In this document: piece after piece, positions 19,053-27,884 of the stretch
How the letters are laid out: every line of letters begins with the position of its first letter
How positions within the stretch are numbered: the stretch's first letter is position 1
Origin: an uncultured Paracoccaceae bacterium
GTDB lineage: Bacteria > Pseudomonadota > Alphaproteobacteria > Rhodobacterales > Rhodobacteraceae
Reading direction: 5' to 3'
Assembly (NCBI GenBank): GCA_947487205.1
Contig: CANKVU010000018.1
Span: 1-64,000 of the forward strand
Length of the DNA stretch: 64,000 nt
Program-made: the position numbers and the translations under genes
Notes under the pieces: generated by a model
Database searches by the model: none
The model's input: only the letters and a program-made list of their open reading frames with translations
What the model was told of the DNA's origin: nothing

Positions 19053-20041
19053 GCCTGCCCGACCAGATGGACGCCGTCGAGATCCGGGCCCCCGGCGGGC
19101 CGGAGGTCCTGACCCGGGTGCGCCGCCCCGTTCCCGCGCCGGGGCCGGGCGAGGTGCTGATCCGGGTCGCCTGGGCGGGGGTGAACCGGCCCGACGCGCT
19201 GCAGCGCGCCGGCGCCTATGCGCCGCCGCCCGACGCCTCGGACCTGCCCGGCCTCGAATGTTCGGGCGAGATCGTCGCCGCCGGCGAGGGGGCGCGCTCG
19301 CGCGTCGGCGAGGCGGTCTGCGCGCTGCTGCCGGGCGGCGGCTACGCCGAATACGCCGTGGCCCCCGCCGCGCATTGCCTGCCGGTCCCCGAGGGGCTGT
19401 CGCTGCGCGAGGCGGCGGGCCTGCCCGAGACGCATTTCACCGTCTGGACCAACGTCGTCGAGCGCGGACGGCTGGAGGCGGGCGAGGTGCTGCTGGTCCA
19501 CGGCGGCTCGTCGGGGATCGGCACCACCGCCATCCAGATCGCCGCCGCCCGCGGGGCGCGCGTCTTCGCCACCGCCGGCACGGCGGAGAAATGCTCCCGG
19601 TGCACGGAGCTGGGCGCCGAGCGGGCGATCAATTACCGCGAGGAGGATTTCGTCGCGGTTATGACGGAGGCGGGCGGCGCCGACGTGGTCCTCGACATGG
19701 TCGGGGGCGACTACATTCCCCGCGACGTGAAATGCCTGCGCCCCGAGGGGCGGCTGGTGTTGATCGCCTTCCTCGGCGGGCCGAAGGCGGAGCTGAACTT
19801 CGCCCCCGTGATGGTCAACCGGCTGACGATCACCGGCTCGACGCTGCGCCCGCAATCGGTGCAGGCCAAGGCCCGCATCGCCGCGGCGCTGCAAGACGAG
19901 GTCTGGCCGCTGATCGCGGGCGGGCGGATCGGTCCGGTCATGGACCGGGTCTTCCCGCTCGCCGAGGCCGCCGCCGCCCATGCGCGGATGGAAAGCTCGG
20001 ACCATATCGGCAAGATCATGCTGGAAGTGGCGGGCGGCTGA
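19049..20041 (+). CDS. NAD(P)H-quinone oxidoreductase, PIG3 type
   Basis: 330 residues of the zinc-free medium-chain dehydrogenase superfamily. The N-terminal GroES-like domain has GVNRPDALQRAGAY and GLECSGEIVAAGEG; the cofactor domain has the Rossmann loop VHGGSSGIGTTAIQIA and the family block LPETHFTVWTNV. The zinc ligands of alcohol dehydrogenases are missing, as expected. PIG3-type enzymes reduce quinones with NADPH. Start chosen as GTG 19049 because it overlaps the COQ9 stop in a GTGA; ATG 19067 is an alternative 6 codons in. Co-location with COQ9 suggests a role in quinone metabolism but that is inference. Confidence 0.9.
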   Translation: MSLPDQMDAVEIRAPGGPEVLTRVRRPVPAPGPGEVLIRVAWAGVNRPDALQRAGAYAPPPDASDLPGLECSGEIVAAGEGARSRVGEAVCALLPGGGYAEYAVAPAAHCLPVPEGLSLREAAGLPETHFTVWTNVVERGRLEAGEVLLVHGGSSGIGTTAIQIAAARGARVFATAGTAEKCSRCTELGAERAINYREEDFVAVMTEAGGADVVLDMVGGDYIPRDVKCLRPEGRLVLIAFLGGPKAELNFAPVMVNRLTITGSTLRPQSVQAKARIAAALQDEVWPLIAGGRIGPVMDRVFPLAEAAAAHARMESSDHIGKIMLEVAGG

Positions 20042-20117
20042 ACCTCACGATGACGGGAGCGGGCCCTCGCCGCGCCGCCCGACCGGCCCATCTGGGCGGG
20101 TCGAAGGGAGAGCGCCC

Positions 20118-21113
20118 ATGACCGATCGCCGCCTGTTCCTGGCCGGGGCCGCCGCCGCCCTGGCCGCCCCCGCGCTGCGCGCCGCCGAGCCGGGCGACTG
20201 GACGCGCCTGGCCGACCGGGCCGCCGGGTTCGGACAGATCCACGCCGTGGCCGCCTGGGTCGACGGCGACGAGGTGCTGCGCCGCCGCGTCCGCGGACCC
20301 GGCCTGGGCGCGGTCGTCAACGTCAAGTCCGTGGCCAAGACCTGGGTCGCCGCCTGCCTCGGCGCGGCGATCGACCGAGGCGAGGTGTCGGGCCTCTCGG
20401 CCACGATCGGCGCGGTCGCGCCGGGCCTGATCCCGCCCGGCGCCGACCCGGCCGTGGCGGACATCACGCTCGGGAACCTGGCCGCGATGCAGGCCGGGCT
20501 CGACCGGACCTCGGGCGGCAATTACGGGGCGTGGATCTCGTCCCCGAACTGGGTCGCCGACGCCCTCTCGCGCGAGATGGTGGCCCGTCCGGGCGGGCGG
20601 ATGCTCTATTCCACCGGTTCGACCCATGTCCTCGGCGCGGTGCTGACCGAGGCGACCGGGCTCAGCCTGCACGCGCAGATGCAGCGCCGGCTGGGCGCGC
20701 CGCTGGGCGTGGAGGTGCCGCCCTGGGTGCGCGACCCGCAGGGCTATTACCTGGGGGGCAACCAGATGGGCCTGACCCTGACGGGGATGCTGCGCTTCGG
20801 AGAGATGCACCGCCGTGGCGGGACGTGGGACGGGACCCGGGTCCTGTCGGCGGGCTGGATCGAGGAGGCCTGGCGGACGCGCACCCGCTCGCCCTGGTCG
20901 GGCCTGGGCTACGGGCTGGGCTGGTTCCTGGGCTCCGAGGGGGGCCGCGACTTCGCGCTGGCCCGGGGCTATGGCGGCCAGCTCATCGCGGTGGGGCCGC
21001 GGATGGTCATGGCGATCACGTCGGACCCGACGCAACCGGCGCGGTCGGAGGGGTATTTCGGCGACCTGATGGAGATCGTGCGCGCGGGCCTGCGCCTGTC
21101 GGCGGCGACCTGA
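20118..21113 (+). CDS. serine hydrolase, beta-lactamase class C-like
   Basis: 331 residues. The N-terminus (DRRLFLAGAAAALAAPALRA) has twin arginines followed by a hydrophobic stretch and an AxA site, so Tat-dependent export is likely. The SxxK nucleophile motif is present as Ser71-Val-Ala-Lys74, and a YST takes the place of the usual YxN. The third KTG-like motif is not evident; ARGYGGQLI occupies the expected position. The fold match with penicillin-recognising/EstB-type esterases is good but substrate is unknown. RBS-like GGGAGAG lies at 20107-20113. It follows the quinone oxidoreductase by 76 bp in the same direction. Confidence 0.85.
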   Translation: MTDRRLFLAGAAAALAAPALRAAEPGDWTRLADRAAGFGQIHAVAAWVDGDEVLRRRVRGPGLGAVVNVKSVAKTWVAACLGAAIDRGEVSGLSATIGAVAPGLIPPGADPAVADITLGNLAAMQAGLDRTSGGNYGAWISSPNWVADALSREMVARPGGRMLYSTGSTHVLGAVLTEATGLSLHAQMQRRLGAPLGVEVPPWVRDPQGYYLGGNQMGLTLTGMLRFGEMHRRGGTWDGTRVLSAGWIEEAWRTRTRSPWSGLGYGLGWFLGSEGGRDFALARGYGGQLIAVGPRMVMAITSDPTQPARSEGYFGDLMEIVRAGLRLSAAT

Positions 21114-21135
21114 GCGCCCGGAGCGCGGCGCCCGC

Positions 21136-21756
21136 TCAGCGCGGCGCGAGGAGCGCGTCGTCGAGCCGGCAATCGCGGATCACGTCGGCGCCGCAGCGGC
21201 GCGGCGTCATCCCGTCGCGGTCGAGGCAGATCCGCGCCTCGTGGATGCGCCCGTCGCGGCAGGTGACGGTGATGGCGTCCGCGAAGAGGTCGGCATCGGC
21301 CTCCAGGAACGCCGCCTCGACCACGCAGGCGGGCAGGCGGACGGGTTCGGTCGCGCGGCGCAGAACCTCGGGCCGCGAGACGGACTCGTAGGCTTGTCGC
21401 GACAGCGCGAAATACGCCTGCGGCGCCAGCCCGCTGCAGCGCCCGTGCTTCTTCCACTGGTGCCAGGCGAGGCCACCGGACCCCATGATGTCGGCCATCG
21501 CGCCGGTCTCGGCGCGCGAGGGATCGCGGGCGTCGGTGGCGCAATATTCGGGGTAGCCGCGCGCGTATTGCGGCCACAGCCCGTGCAGCGACCAGCCGAG
21601 ATCGCGGTCGCATTGCTCGGCGCCGCGGGCCGCGCCTTCGAGCGCGCACCAGGTCGGCGACCAGCTGAGCGACAGCACCCAGTAGTCGAAATCGCCCGCC
21701 TCCTGGGCCGAGCCGGGCGCCCCGAGGCAGAGGAGGATCGCGAGAAGGCGGCGCAT
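21136..21756 (-). CDS. ribonuclease T2 family protein, secreted
   Basis: 206 residues with a Sec signal peptide (MRRLLAILLCLGAPGSAQ). RNase T2 enzymes cleave single-stranded RNA via a 2',3'-cyclic phosphate, here probably in the periplasm. Conserved active-site segment I is HGLWPQ (His58); segment II is HQWKKHGRC with His99, Lys103 and His104. The glutamate usual in segment II (HEW) is Gln100 here. Six or more cysteines suit disulfides in the periplasm. AAAAGGGA precedes ATG 21756. It converges on the serine hydrolase gene and is divergent from trcR. Confidence 0.9.
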   Translation of the reverse strand: MRRLLAILLCLGAPGSAQEAGDFDYWVLSLSWSPTWCALEGAARGAEQCDRDLGWSLHGLWPQYARGYPEYCATDARDPSRAETGAMADIMGSGGLAWHQWKKHGRCSGLAPQAYFALSRQAYESVSRPEVLRRATEPVRLPACVVEAAFLEADADLFADAITVTCRDGRIHEARICLDRDGMTPRRCGADVIRDCRLDDALLAPR

Positions 21757-21892
21757 TTGTCCCTTTTCATGGGGTCCGGGGGAGATTATATGCAGCCGAA
21801 GTTCCCGACAATGCGAACTTGGTCCCAACCGGGGGCCGGCCCGAGGCCCGGGCCACGGGACAGCCTTGCCGGCGAGACGAAGGAGACGACGA

Positions 21893-22654
21893 ATGGCTGA
21901 CAAACCGATCATGGCAAAGGCCACCGCGGTCTGGCTGGTGGACAACACCACGCTCACCTTCCGCCAGGTGGCCGAGTTCTGCGGCCTGCACGAGCTGGAG
22001 GTGCAGGGCATCGCCGACGGCGACGTGGCCGCCGGGGTCAAGGGCTTCGATCCGGTCGCCAACAACCAGCTGACCGCCGAGGAGATCCGCAAGGCGGAGG
22101 CCGATCCGGCCTACCGGCTGAAGCTGAAGTTCAACCCCGCCGCCGTCGGCGAGGAGAAGCGCCGCGGGCCCCGCTACACGCCGCTCAGCAAGCGTCAGGA
22201 CCGGCCCGCCGCGATCCTGTGGCTGGTCAAGTTCCACCCCGAGCTGGCCGACAGCCAGATCGCCCGGCTGGTGGGCACGACGAAGCCCACGATCCAGTCG
22301 ATCCGCGAGCGCACGCACTGGAACATCACCCAGCTGGAGCCGGTCGACCCGGTGGCGCTGGGCCTGTGCAAGCAGTCGGAACTGGACCTGGCGGTGCAGA
22401 AGGCCGCCAAGAAGCGCGCCCAAGACGGCGAGGTCATGTCCGACGACGAGCGCCGCAAGCTCGTCTCCACCGAGCAGAGCCTGGCGGGCGAGCCCGAGCC
22501 CAAGATGCCCTCGGCGATCTCGGGGCTGGAGACGTTCACCCTGTCGGATACCGGCGAGGAACTGGAGGAGGACGACGACCGCGACGTGTCGGACGCCGAC
22601 AGCTTCTTCAACCTGCCGAACGACGACGAGGGCGAGGACGGCGAGAACCGCTGA
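21893..22654 (+). CDS. trcR: cell-cycle transcriptional regulator TrcR (DUF1013)
   Basis: 253 residues, a family restricted to Alphaproteobacteria. Residues 1-130 hold two helix-turn-helix-like elements: LTFRQVAEFCGLHELEVQGIAD and, further on, DSQIARLVGTTKPTIQSIRE. Conserved family blocks include MAKATAVWLVDNTTLTF and RTHWNITQLEPVDPVALGLC. The C-terminal 60 residues are strongly acidic and probably disordered. TrcR is described as an essential-type regulator of cell-cycle genes that works with RNA polymerase. ATG 21893 is preceded by AAGGAG. A GC-rich stem-loop (22717-22748) follows. Confidence 0.93.
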   Translation: MADKPIMAKATAVWLVDNTTLTFRQVAEFCGLHELEVQGIADGDVAAGVKGFDPVANNQLTAEEIRKAEADPAYRLKLKFNPAAVGEEKRRGPRYTPLSKRQDRPAAILWLVKFHPELADSQIARLVGTTKPTIQSIRERTHWNITQLEPVDPVALGLCKQSELDLAVQKAAKKRAQDGEVMSDDERRKLVSTEQSLAGEPEPKMPSAISGLETFTLSDTGEELEEDDDRDVSDADSFFNLPNDDEGEDGENR

Positions 22655-22716
22655 CCCGTCCCGCGGCCGTCCCGCCTCCGGCGGACGATGGCCGCGCATC
22701 GGCCGTGCCGGGGACG

Positions 22717-22748
22717 GACGAACGCCGGACTGGCGTCGGGCGTTCGTC
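22717..22748 (+). terminator. stem-loop downstream of trcR
   Basis: GACGAACGCC (22717-22726) pairs perfectly with GGCGTTCGTC (22739-22748), loop 12 nt, no T-run. It sits 63 nt past the trcR stop and before the convergent aldo-keto reductase, so it may end both transcripts. Confidence 0.5.
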
Positions 22749-22825
22749 GTGACAGGGCCGTGCGGCGCCGCGACGGCCCCACCGGGGGCCTTTATGCGGG
22801 CGTGAGCGACTCCGGCCCGACGCCC

Positions 22826-23836
22826 TCAGCTCGCCGGAACGGGCGCGTCCGCGTGGATCAGCCCCTCGCTCCGCAGGTCGTCCCAGAAGCCGGGCGCGAC
22901 CGCCTTGCCGAGGGCGAGGTGGTCGTCGATCACCTCGTCGGGACGGCCGCAGCCGATCGCCACCGAATCCACCACGTCCGGGGCCGCGGCGAACTGGATG
23001 GCGGCTGTCATCAGGTCCGAGCCGTGGTCATAAGCGATCTCGCGCATGCGGTCGCGCTTGGCCAGCACCTCGGGCGGGATCACGGTGTTGTCGTCGGCAT
23101 ACATGTACTGCCCCTTGCCGGCGAGGAAGCCGTTGCCGAGGGCCGTGCCGATGACCACGCCATTGCCCTTCTCCCGCAGTTTCGGAAAGACCTGCTCCAC
23201 CGCGTTGTCGTGGTCGAGGAGGTGATACTGGCTGGCCATCAGGTGCAGGTCGGGATCGCTGTCCTCCATGCATTTCAGGATCGGCTCGGGGCGGTTCACG
23301 CCCATACCCCAGGCGCGGATCACGCCCTGGTCGCGCAGCTCGCAGAGCGCGGGGAAGGCGCCCTCGACCGCCTGCGGCCAGAGGTCGGTCCAGGGCGCGG
23401 GCAGCGCGCCGTTGTCGGGCGACAGGTCGTGGACGAAGGCCACGTCGATCGAGGAGACGCCCAGGCGCTGCAGGCTGTCCTCGATCGAGCGCTTCACGCC
23501 GTCGGCGGTGTAATCGTAGATCTCGATGTTGGGGGAGGGCGAATGGGGGAAGATCTGCTGCCCCTCGTGTTCGCGCGCGGCGCGCAGGAGCCGCCCGACC
23601 TTGGTCGAGAGCACGTAGCTGTCGGTGGGCTGGCGGTAGAGGAACCGCCCGTAGCGGCGCTCGGCCAGGCCCAGCCCGTAATAGGGGGCCACGTCGAAAT
23701 AGCGCACGCCCGCCTCCCAGGCGGCCGCCATGGTCGCGTCGGCCTGGGCGTCGGTGGTGAACGTGAACTGGTTGCCGAGCGGCACGCCGCCCAGCCCGAA
23801 CGCGTGGGGGATCCGGTAGCGGTCCGGTCTGGCCAT
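22826..23836 (-). CDS. aldo/keto reductase (aldose/pyridoxal dehydrogenase type)
   Basis: 336 residues forming an NAD(P)-dependent TIM barrel. The catalytic tetrad is visible as Asp and Tyr in YFDVAPYYGLGLAE, Lys in LSTKVGR and His in VAFVHD. The long insertion after the lysine (EHEGQQIFPHSPSPNIEIYD) and the SIDVAFVHDLSP block are typical of the D-threo-aldose/L-fucose 1-dehydrogenase and pyridoxal 4-dehydrogenase subgroup. Substrate cannot be set from sequence. It is a single gene with its start about 160 bp from the oppositely oriented acpS. Confidence 0.9.
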   Translation of the reverse strand: MARPDRYRIPHAFGLGGVPLGNQFTFTTDAQADATMAAAWEAGVRYFDVAPYYGLGLAERRYGRFLYRQPTDSYVLSTKVGRLLRAAREHEGQQIFPHSPSPNIEIYDYTADGVKRSIEDSLQRLGVSSIDVAFVHDLSPDNGALPAPWTDLWPQAVEGAFPALCELRDQGVIRAWGMGVNRPEPILKCMEDSDPDLHLMASQYHLLDHDNAVEQVFPKLREKGNGVVIGTALGNGFLAGKGQYMYADDNTVIPPEVLAKRDRMREIAYDHGSDLMTAAIQFAAAPDVVDSVAIGCGRPDEVIDDHLALGKAVAPGFWDDLRSEGLIHADAPVPAS

Positions 23837-23997
23837 GAATCATCTCCTGAGATGTGCGGATTGCCGCCCGCGCGGCGGCCCGGGGCTGGGCAACGGCCGC
23901 GCCCGCGCAATCGTTCCGCCAATGGACCCCGCATCGCCCGCGCCCTATGCTGCGCGCCGCCGCGACAGGAGATTGCCATGCCCCGCCGGAGTTGCCG

Positions 23998-24396
23998 ATG
24001 ATCCTCGGGATCGGCACCGACCTTGCCAATATCGACCGTATCCAGGGGGTGCTCGACCGGTTCGGCGACCGCTTCCGCCACCGTGTCTTCACCGAGACGG
24101 AGCGGCGCAAGGCCGAGGCCCGCGCCGACATCGCCGGCACCTACGCCAAGCGCTGGGCGGCCAAGGAGGCCTGCTCGAAGGCACTGGGCACGGGGCTGAG
24201 GATGGGGATCGCGTGGAAGGACATGGCGGTGGCGAACCTGCCCACTGGCCAGCCGGTGATGGCGGTGACCGGCTGGGCCGCCGACCGGCTGGCGCAGATG
24301 ACGCCCGAGGGCCACGAGGCGATCATCCACGTCACGCTGACCGACGACCACCCCTGGGCGCAGGCCTTCGTGGTGATCGAGGCGCGGCCCCTCTGA
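23998..24396 (+). CDS. acpS: holo-[acyl-carrier-protein] synthase
   Basis: 132 residues, the standard AcpS size. It transfers 4'-phosphopantetheine from CoA to a serine of the acyl carrier protein. The Mg-binding Asp8 in [12 protein letters not shown] and the [11 protein letters not shown] block are intact, as is [10 protein letters not shown]. The start at ATG 23998 gives MILGIGTDL as in relatives. In many Rhodobacterales acpS stands directly before lepB; here the acetamidase and deaminase genes (24415-26360) interrupt that order. Confidence 0.95.
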   Translation: MILGIGTDLANIDRIQGVLDRFGDRFRHRVFTETERRKAEARADIAGTYAKRWAAKEACSKALGTGLRMGIAWKDMAVANLPTGQPVMAVTGWAADRLAQMTPEGHEAIIHVTLTDDHPWAQAFVVIEARPL

Positions 24397-24414
24397 GGGC
24401 CGCGCCCGGCGGCC

Positions 24415-25666
24415 TCACTCGGCCGAGACGTTCGCGAAATGCGACTTGTCGATCAGGCCGTGGATGCCCTTGGTGGCGTCGACCACCTGGCTGACCTCGA
24501 AATCCGTCGCCGCGCTGAGATAGGCGAGGGCGGTGGCGCGGTCCATGTCGTACTGCGCCGTCAGGAGGCCGATGGCCTGGCGCACCGCCTCCTTCATCGC
24601 CTCGTCGAGATCGGGGTCGAGGCCGACGGGAATCCAGTATTCGTCGGTCTCGCCGATCGGGTTCGTCAGCCCGCCCGTGACCGGGATCTCGTCGCTGCCG
24701 GCCTTGAGCAGGGTCAGGCGGAAGGTCGGGCGCATCGAATGTTCGAGCGCGGTCAGCGCCACCTCGCCGTCGCCCTGCGCGGCATGCGGGTCGCCGGTAT
24801 AGAACATCGCGCCCTCGACGTTGACGGGATAATAGACGGTCGATCCCGCGCCCAGCATGTTGATGTCCATGTTGCCGCCGTATTCGGCGGGCGGCACGGA
24901 GGGCACCGGCTCCGGTCGTGTCGGCGGCGACGCCCATCAAGCCCATGAACGGGCGCAGCGGGTATTCCACCAGCTCCTGGCGGGTGTTGTGCAGGAGGCC
25001 GTAGACAATGTCCTCCCGCTCGGTGCTGGGCGAGAAGATCGAGACGTTGTGGTAGGCCTCCGGGTTCTCGGCGCTCGCATCCTCGGCCGGCGGCTCGGTC
25101 TCGGGGAACTCGCCGGGGAGCGCGCCCTTGCCGTGGCGGTTCGAAATCACGCCGTAGCCGGTCCTGGGCGTGATCGACAGCGTCTCGACCATCAGCACGT
25201 CGCCGGGCTCGGCCCCCTCGATGGCGATCGGGCCGGTCACGATATGGGGGCCGTCGCTGAAATCGTGCGCCATGTCCGATCCGGCGATGGCGATCGCGTC
25301 CTCGATCACGTCCTCTTCGGGGACGCCGAACTGCTCGAAATAGGCGACCGGGTCGCGGCCCTGATCCTCCAGGATGCCCTCGTGCGACACGGTGTCGAAC
25401 GTGACGATGGCGCCCGAGGGCACGGTCAGGACCGGTTCGCTCGAGGCGTTCGGCAGGAAGCCCCACATCACCGTCTCGGGCGTGGAGGGCACGTAGAAGC
25501 CCTGGCCCTCCGGCGTCTCGGCCTCGCCCGGGGCGTCCATCATCGGCTGCAGCGTCTCGAAATCGCCCTCGAACATCACGGGGTCCACCGGGCCCTGCTC
25601 GGCCTGCTGCGCCTGCACCGCGCCGGTCCCGGCCAGCAGGAGGGCGATGGTCTTGTCGATCTTCAT
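24415..25666 (-). pseudogene. acetamidase/formamidase family gene with a one-base frameshift
   Basis: ATG 25666 (AGGAGAGA upstream) opens a signal peptide (MKIDKTIALLLAGTGAVQA) and a FmdA/AmdA-type sequence: FDTVSHEG, GPHIVTGPIAIEGAEPGDVL, GYGVISNRHG and HNTRQELVEYPLRPFMGLMG. After VAADTT the frame degenerates into Arg-rich nonsense, while the next frame continues with PVPSVPPAEYGGNMDINMLG and on to a good C-terminus (IHGLIDKSHFANVSAE). The span is 3n+1 nt, and removing one C at 24912-24913 restores one protein of about 416 residues. The family hydrolyses short amides; here it would be exported. Either a young pseudogene or a base-calling error; all else looks intact. Confidence 0.8.
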
Positions 25667-25880
25667 TGGATCTCTCTCCTTGGGACGCGGCGAGACTGCG
25701 CCGGGGGAGGCCTCCGCGACGAGGCCGGCACCGCCGCCCGGGCGACCCCGGCGCGGATCTGCGCAGATTTCGGGCACCTCCCTGCGGCCATGCGTCCCGA
25801 ACGGGCAGCGCGACCCCGCCGCGCCGGAACCCGCCCCCCGAACCGGCGTTGGCGCGCGACCCGAGGATGGAGACCAGGAC

Positions 25881-26360
25881 ATGCCCGACGACGACCACCG
25901 CATCGAGCCCACCGAGCACGAGCTGGGCGCGCTCGGCCACGCGATCCGCCGCGCCTTCGAGATCTCGGAGATGCACGACGACCGCGCCCCCATCGTCGCC
26001 GCGGTGCTGATCGACGGCGAGGTGGTGGCCTGGGGCGACAACGAGGTGCATGTCGCGAACGACCCCTCGCGCCACGCCGAGATCGTGGCGATGGCCAACG
26101 CCGTCGCCGACCAACCCGAGGACGCCCTGCGGGGCGCGGCGCTCGTCACGACGCTTCAACCCTGCGAGATGTGCCTGGGGGCGATCGGCATGGCGGGGAT
26201 CGCGCGGGTGATCTTCGCCGCCTCGAAGGGGAACGTGGGGGAGGGCTATTTCGCGTATCCCGACCTGTCGCTCGCCGATTTCGCGGGCGCCGCGAAACGC
26301 CCGTTCGGCTGGGCCGGGCCGGTGATGGAGGCCGATGTGCTGCGCCTCTACGCGGATTGA
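25881..26360 (+). CDS. nucleoside deaminase (cytosine/guanine deaminase family)
   Basis: 159 residues with the zinc-dependent deaminase signatures His65-Ala-Glu67 (SRHAEIVAM) and Cys95/Cys98 (PCEMC), followed by GAIGMAGIARVIFAAS. This pattern suits the tRNA-adenosine/guanine/cytosine deaminase branch rather than cytidine deaminase (compare 30528-30920, CAE...PCGGC). The substrate is not predictable; free nucleobases or small aminated compounds are possible. It is divergent from the acetamidase gene, across a 214-bp gap, and the two together form an accessory insertion between acpS and lepB, perhaps for nitrogen-compound breakdown (inference). Confidence 0.85.
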   Translation: MPDDDHRIEPTEHELGALGHAIRRAFEISEMHDDRAPIVAAVLIDGEVVAWGDNEVHVANDPSRHAEIVAMANAVADQPEDALRGAALVTTLQPCEMCLGAIGMAGIARVIFAASKGNVGEGYFAYPDLSLADFAGAAKRPFGWAGPVMEADVLRLYAD

Positions 26361-26415
26361 CACCGACCGGCGGCCCGCCCATTGAGACCCCGGCAAATCC
26401 GGGTCAGGGGCGGTC

Positions 26416-27201
26416 ATGGCGAAGAAAGAGGACAAGGGCGGCGTCTGGGAGACGGTGAAGACCGTGATCTCGGCGCTGCTGATCGCGGGGATCTTCCGCA
26501 CGCTGTTCTTCCAGCCGTTCTGGATCCCGTCGGGGTCGATGAAGGACACGCTGCTGGTCGGCGACTTCCTGTTCGTCAACAAGATGGCCTACGGCTATTC
26601 GCAATATTCCTGCCCGTTCTCGCTCTGCACCTTCATCGACGGGCGCTGGTTCGGCTCCCAGCCCGAGCGGGGCGACGTGGTCGTGTTCCGCCATCCCGTC
26701 GCCGGGTCGGACTTCATCAAGCGGCTGATCGGGCTGCCCGGCGACCGCATCCAGGTGCGCGACGGGGTGCTCTACATCAACGGCGAGGCCGCGCCGCAGG
26801 AGCCGAACGGCACCTTCGTCGAGACGTTCGACCGGCAGGGGCCGGTCGGCAACCTGCCGCAATGCGAGAATGCCGGCGTGCAGATCGGCGAGGATTGCCT
26901 GAAGTCGCGCCTGACCGAGACGCTGCCCAACGGGGTGGCGCACGACATCCTGAACGTGCGGACCTCGCGGCTCGACGACACGCCGGTCTATACCGTGCCC
27001 GAGGGGCATTATTTCTTCATGGGCGACAACCGCGACAATTCCACCGACAGCCGGGTCAGCCAATCGGCGATGGGCGTCGGGTTCGTGCCGTTCGAGAACC
27101 TGATCGGGCGCGCGGACCGGGTGATCTTCTCCTCCGCCGGGCGCTCGATGCTGTTCTTCTGGACCTGGCGGGCCGATCGCTTCTTCGAGAACATCGTGTG
27201 A
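26416..27201 (+). CDS. lepB: signal peptidase I
   Basis: 261 residues. It cleaves Sec and Tat signal peptides at the outer face of the inner membrane. One N-terminal membrane helix (about 13-32) precedes the catalytic Ser41 in [13 protein letters not shown]; the general-base Lys102 is in [29 protein letters not shown] is box E. Single-helix topology is usual for Alphaproteobacteria. The extra segment between the two catalytic boxes includes cysteine pairs (YSCPFSLC). It begins the lepB-rnc-era run; its stop overlaps the rnc GTG by 4 nt. Confidence 0.96.
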   Translation: MAKKEDKGGVWETVKTVISALLIAGIFRTLFFQPFWIPSGSMKDTLLVGDFLFVNKMAYGYSQYSCPFSLCTFIDGRWFGSQPERGDVVVFRHPVAGSDFIKRLIGLPGDRIQVRDGVLYINGEAAPQEPNGTFVETFDRQGPVGNLPQCENAGVQIGEDCLKSRLTETLPNGVAHDILNVRTSRLDDTPVYTVPEGHYFFMGDNRDNSTDSRVSQSAMGVGFVPFENLIGRADRVIFSSAGRSMLFFWTWRADRFFENIV

Positions 27202-27884
27202 AGCTGACGGCCGGGCAGAGGGCCTTCGCCGAGCGGCTCGGGCATCGCTTCGCCCGGCCCGACCTGCTCGTGCGCGCCCTGACCCACGGCTCCATCGCCT
27301 CGCCCGGCAGCCCCGACAACCAGCGGCTGGAATTCCTGGGCGACCGGGTGCTGGGCCTCGTCATGGCCGAGGCGCTGCTGCGGGCCGACCGCGAGGCGGT
27401 CGAGGGCCAGCTCGCCCCCCGCTACAACGCCCTGGTGCGCAAGGAGGCCTGCGCCGAGGTCGCGCGCGAGGCCGGCCTGGGCGAGGTGCTGCGGCTCGGC
27501 CGGTCCGAGACGATGACCGGCGGGCGGCGCAAGGAGGCCCTGCTCGGCGACGCGATGGAGGCGGTGATCGCGGCCGTCTACCTCGATGGCGGTCTGGAGG
27601 CGGCGCGCGCCGCGATCCTGTCGCTCTGGGCGGAGCGGCTCGACACCGTCGAGGCGGATGCCCGCGATCCCAAGACCGCGCTGCAGGAATGGGCCCAGGC
27701 GCGGCGCCAGCCGCCGCCGCGCTATGCCGAGGTGGCCCGCGACGGGCCCGACCACGCCCCCGAATTCACGATCGAGGCCCGGCTGGCCAGCGGCGAGACC
27801 GCGCAGGCCACGGCCCGCTCCAAGCGGCAGGCCGAACAGGCCGCGGCCAGAACCCTCCTCGACCGTCTGGAGACCGGACAATGA
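27198..27884 (+). CDS. rnc: ribonuclease III
   Basis: 228 residues. It cuts double-stranded RNA in rRNA precursors and structured mRNAs. The signature is [15 protein letters not shown] (usually LEFLGDAVL), and the second metal-binding site is [17 protein letters not shown] double-stranded RNA-binding domain follows ([11 protein letters not shown] ... [16 protein letters not shown]). The start is GTG 27198, which overlaps the lepB stop (GTGA); no ATG occurs in a suitable position. The stop overlaps the era ATG by 4 nt, so lepB-rnc-era is a translationally coupled unit. Confidence 0.96.
   Translation: MKLTAGQRAFAERLGHRFARPDLLVRALTHGSIASPGSPDNQRLEFLGDRVLGLVMAEALLRADREAVEGQLAPRYNALVRKEACAEVAREAGLGEVLRLGRSETMTGGRRKEALLGDAMEAVIAAVYLDGGLEAARAAILSLWAERLDTVEADARDPKTALQEWAQARRQPPPRYAEVARDGPDHAPEFTIEARLASGETAQATARSKRQAEQAAARTLLDRLETGQ

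Noticed and set aside
24900-24930. Programmed ribosomal frameshift in the acetamidase gene
   Set aside because: No slippery heptamer, internal Shine-Dalgarno or stable downstream structure is evident, and the family is not known to use recoding; a one-base indel explains it fully.
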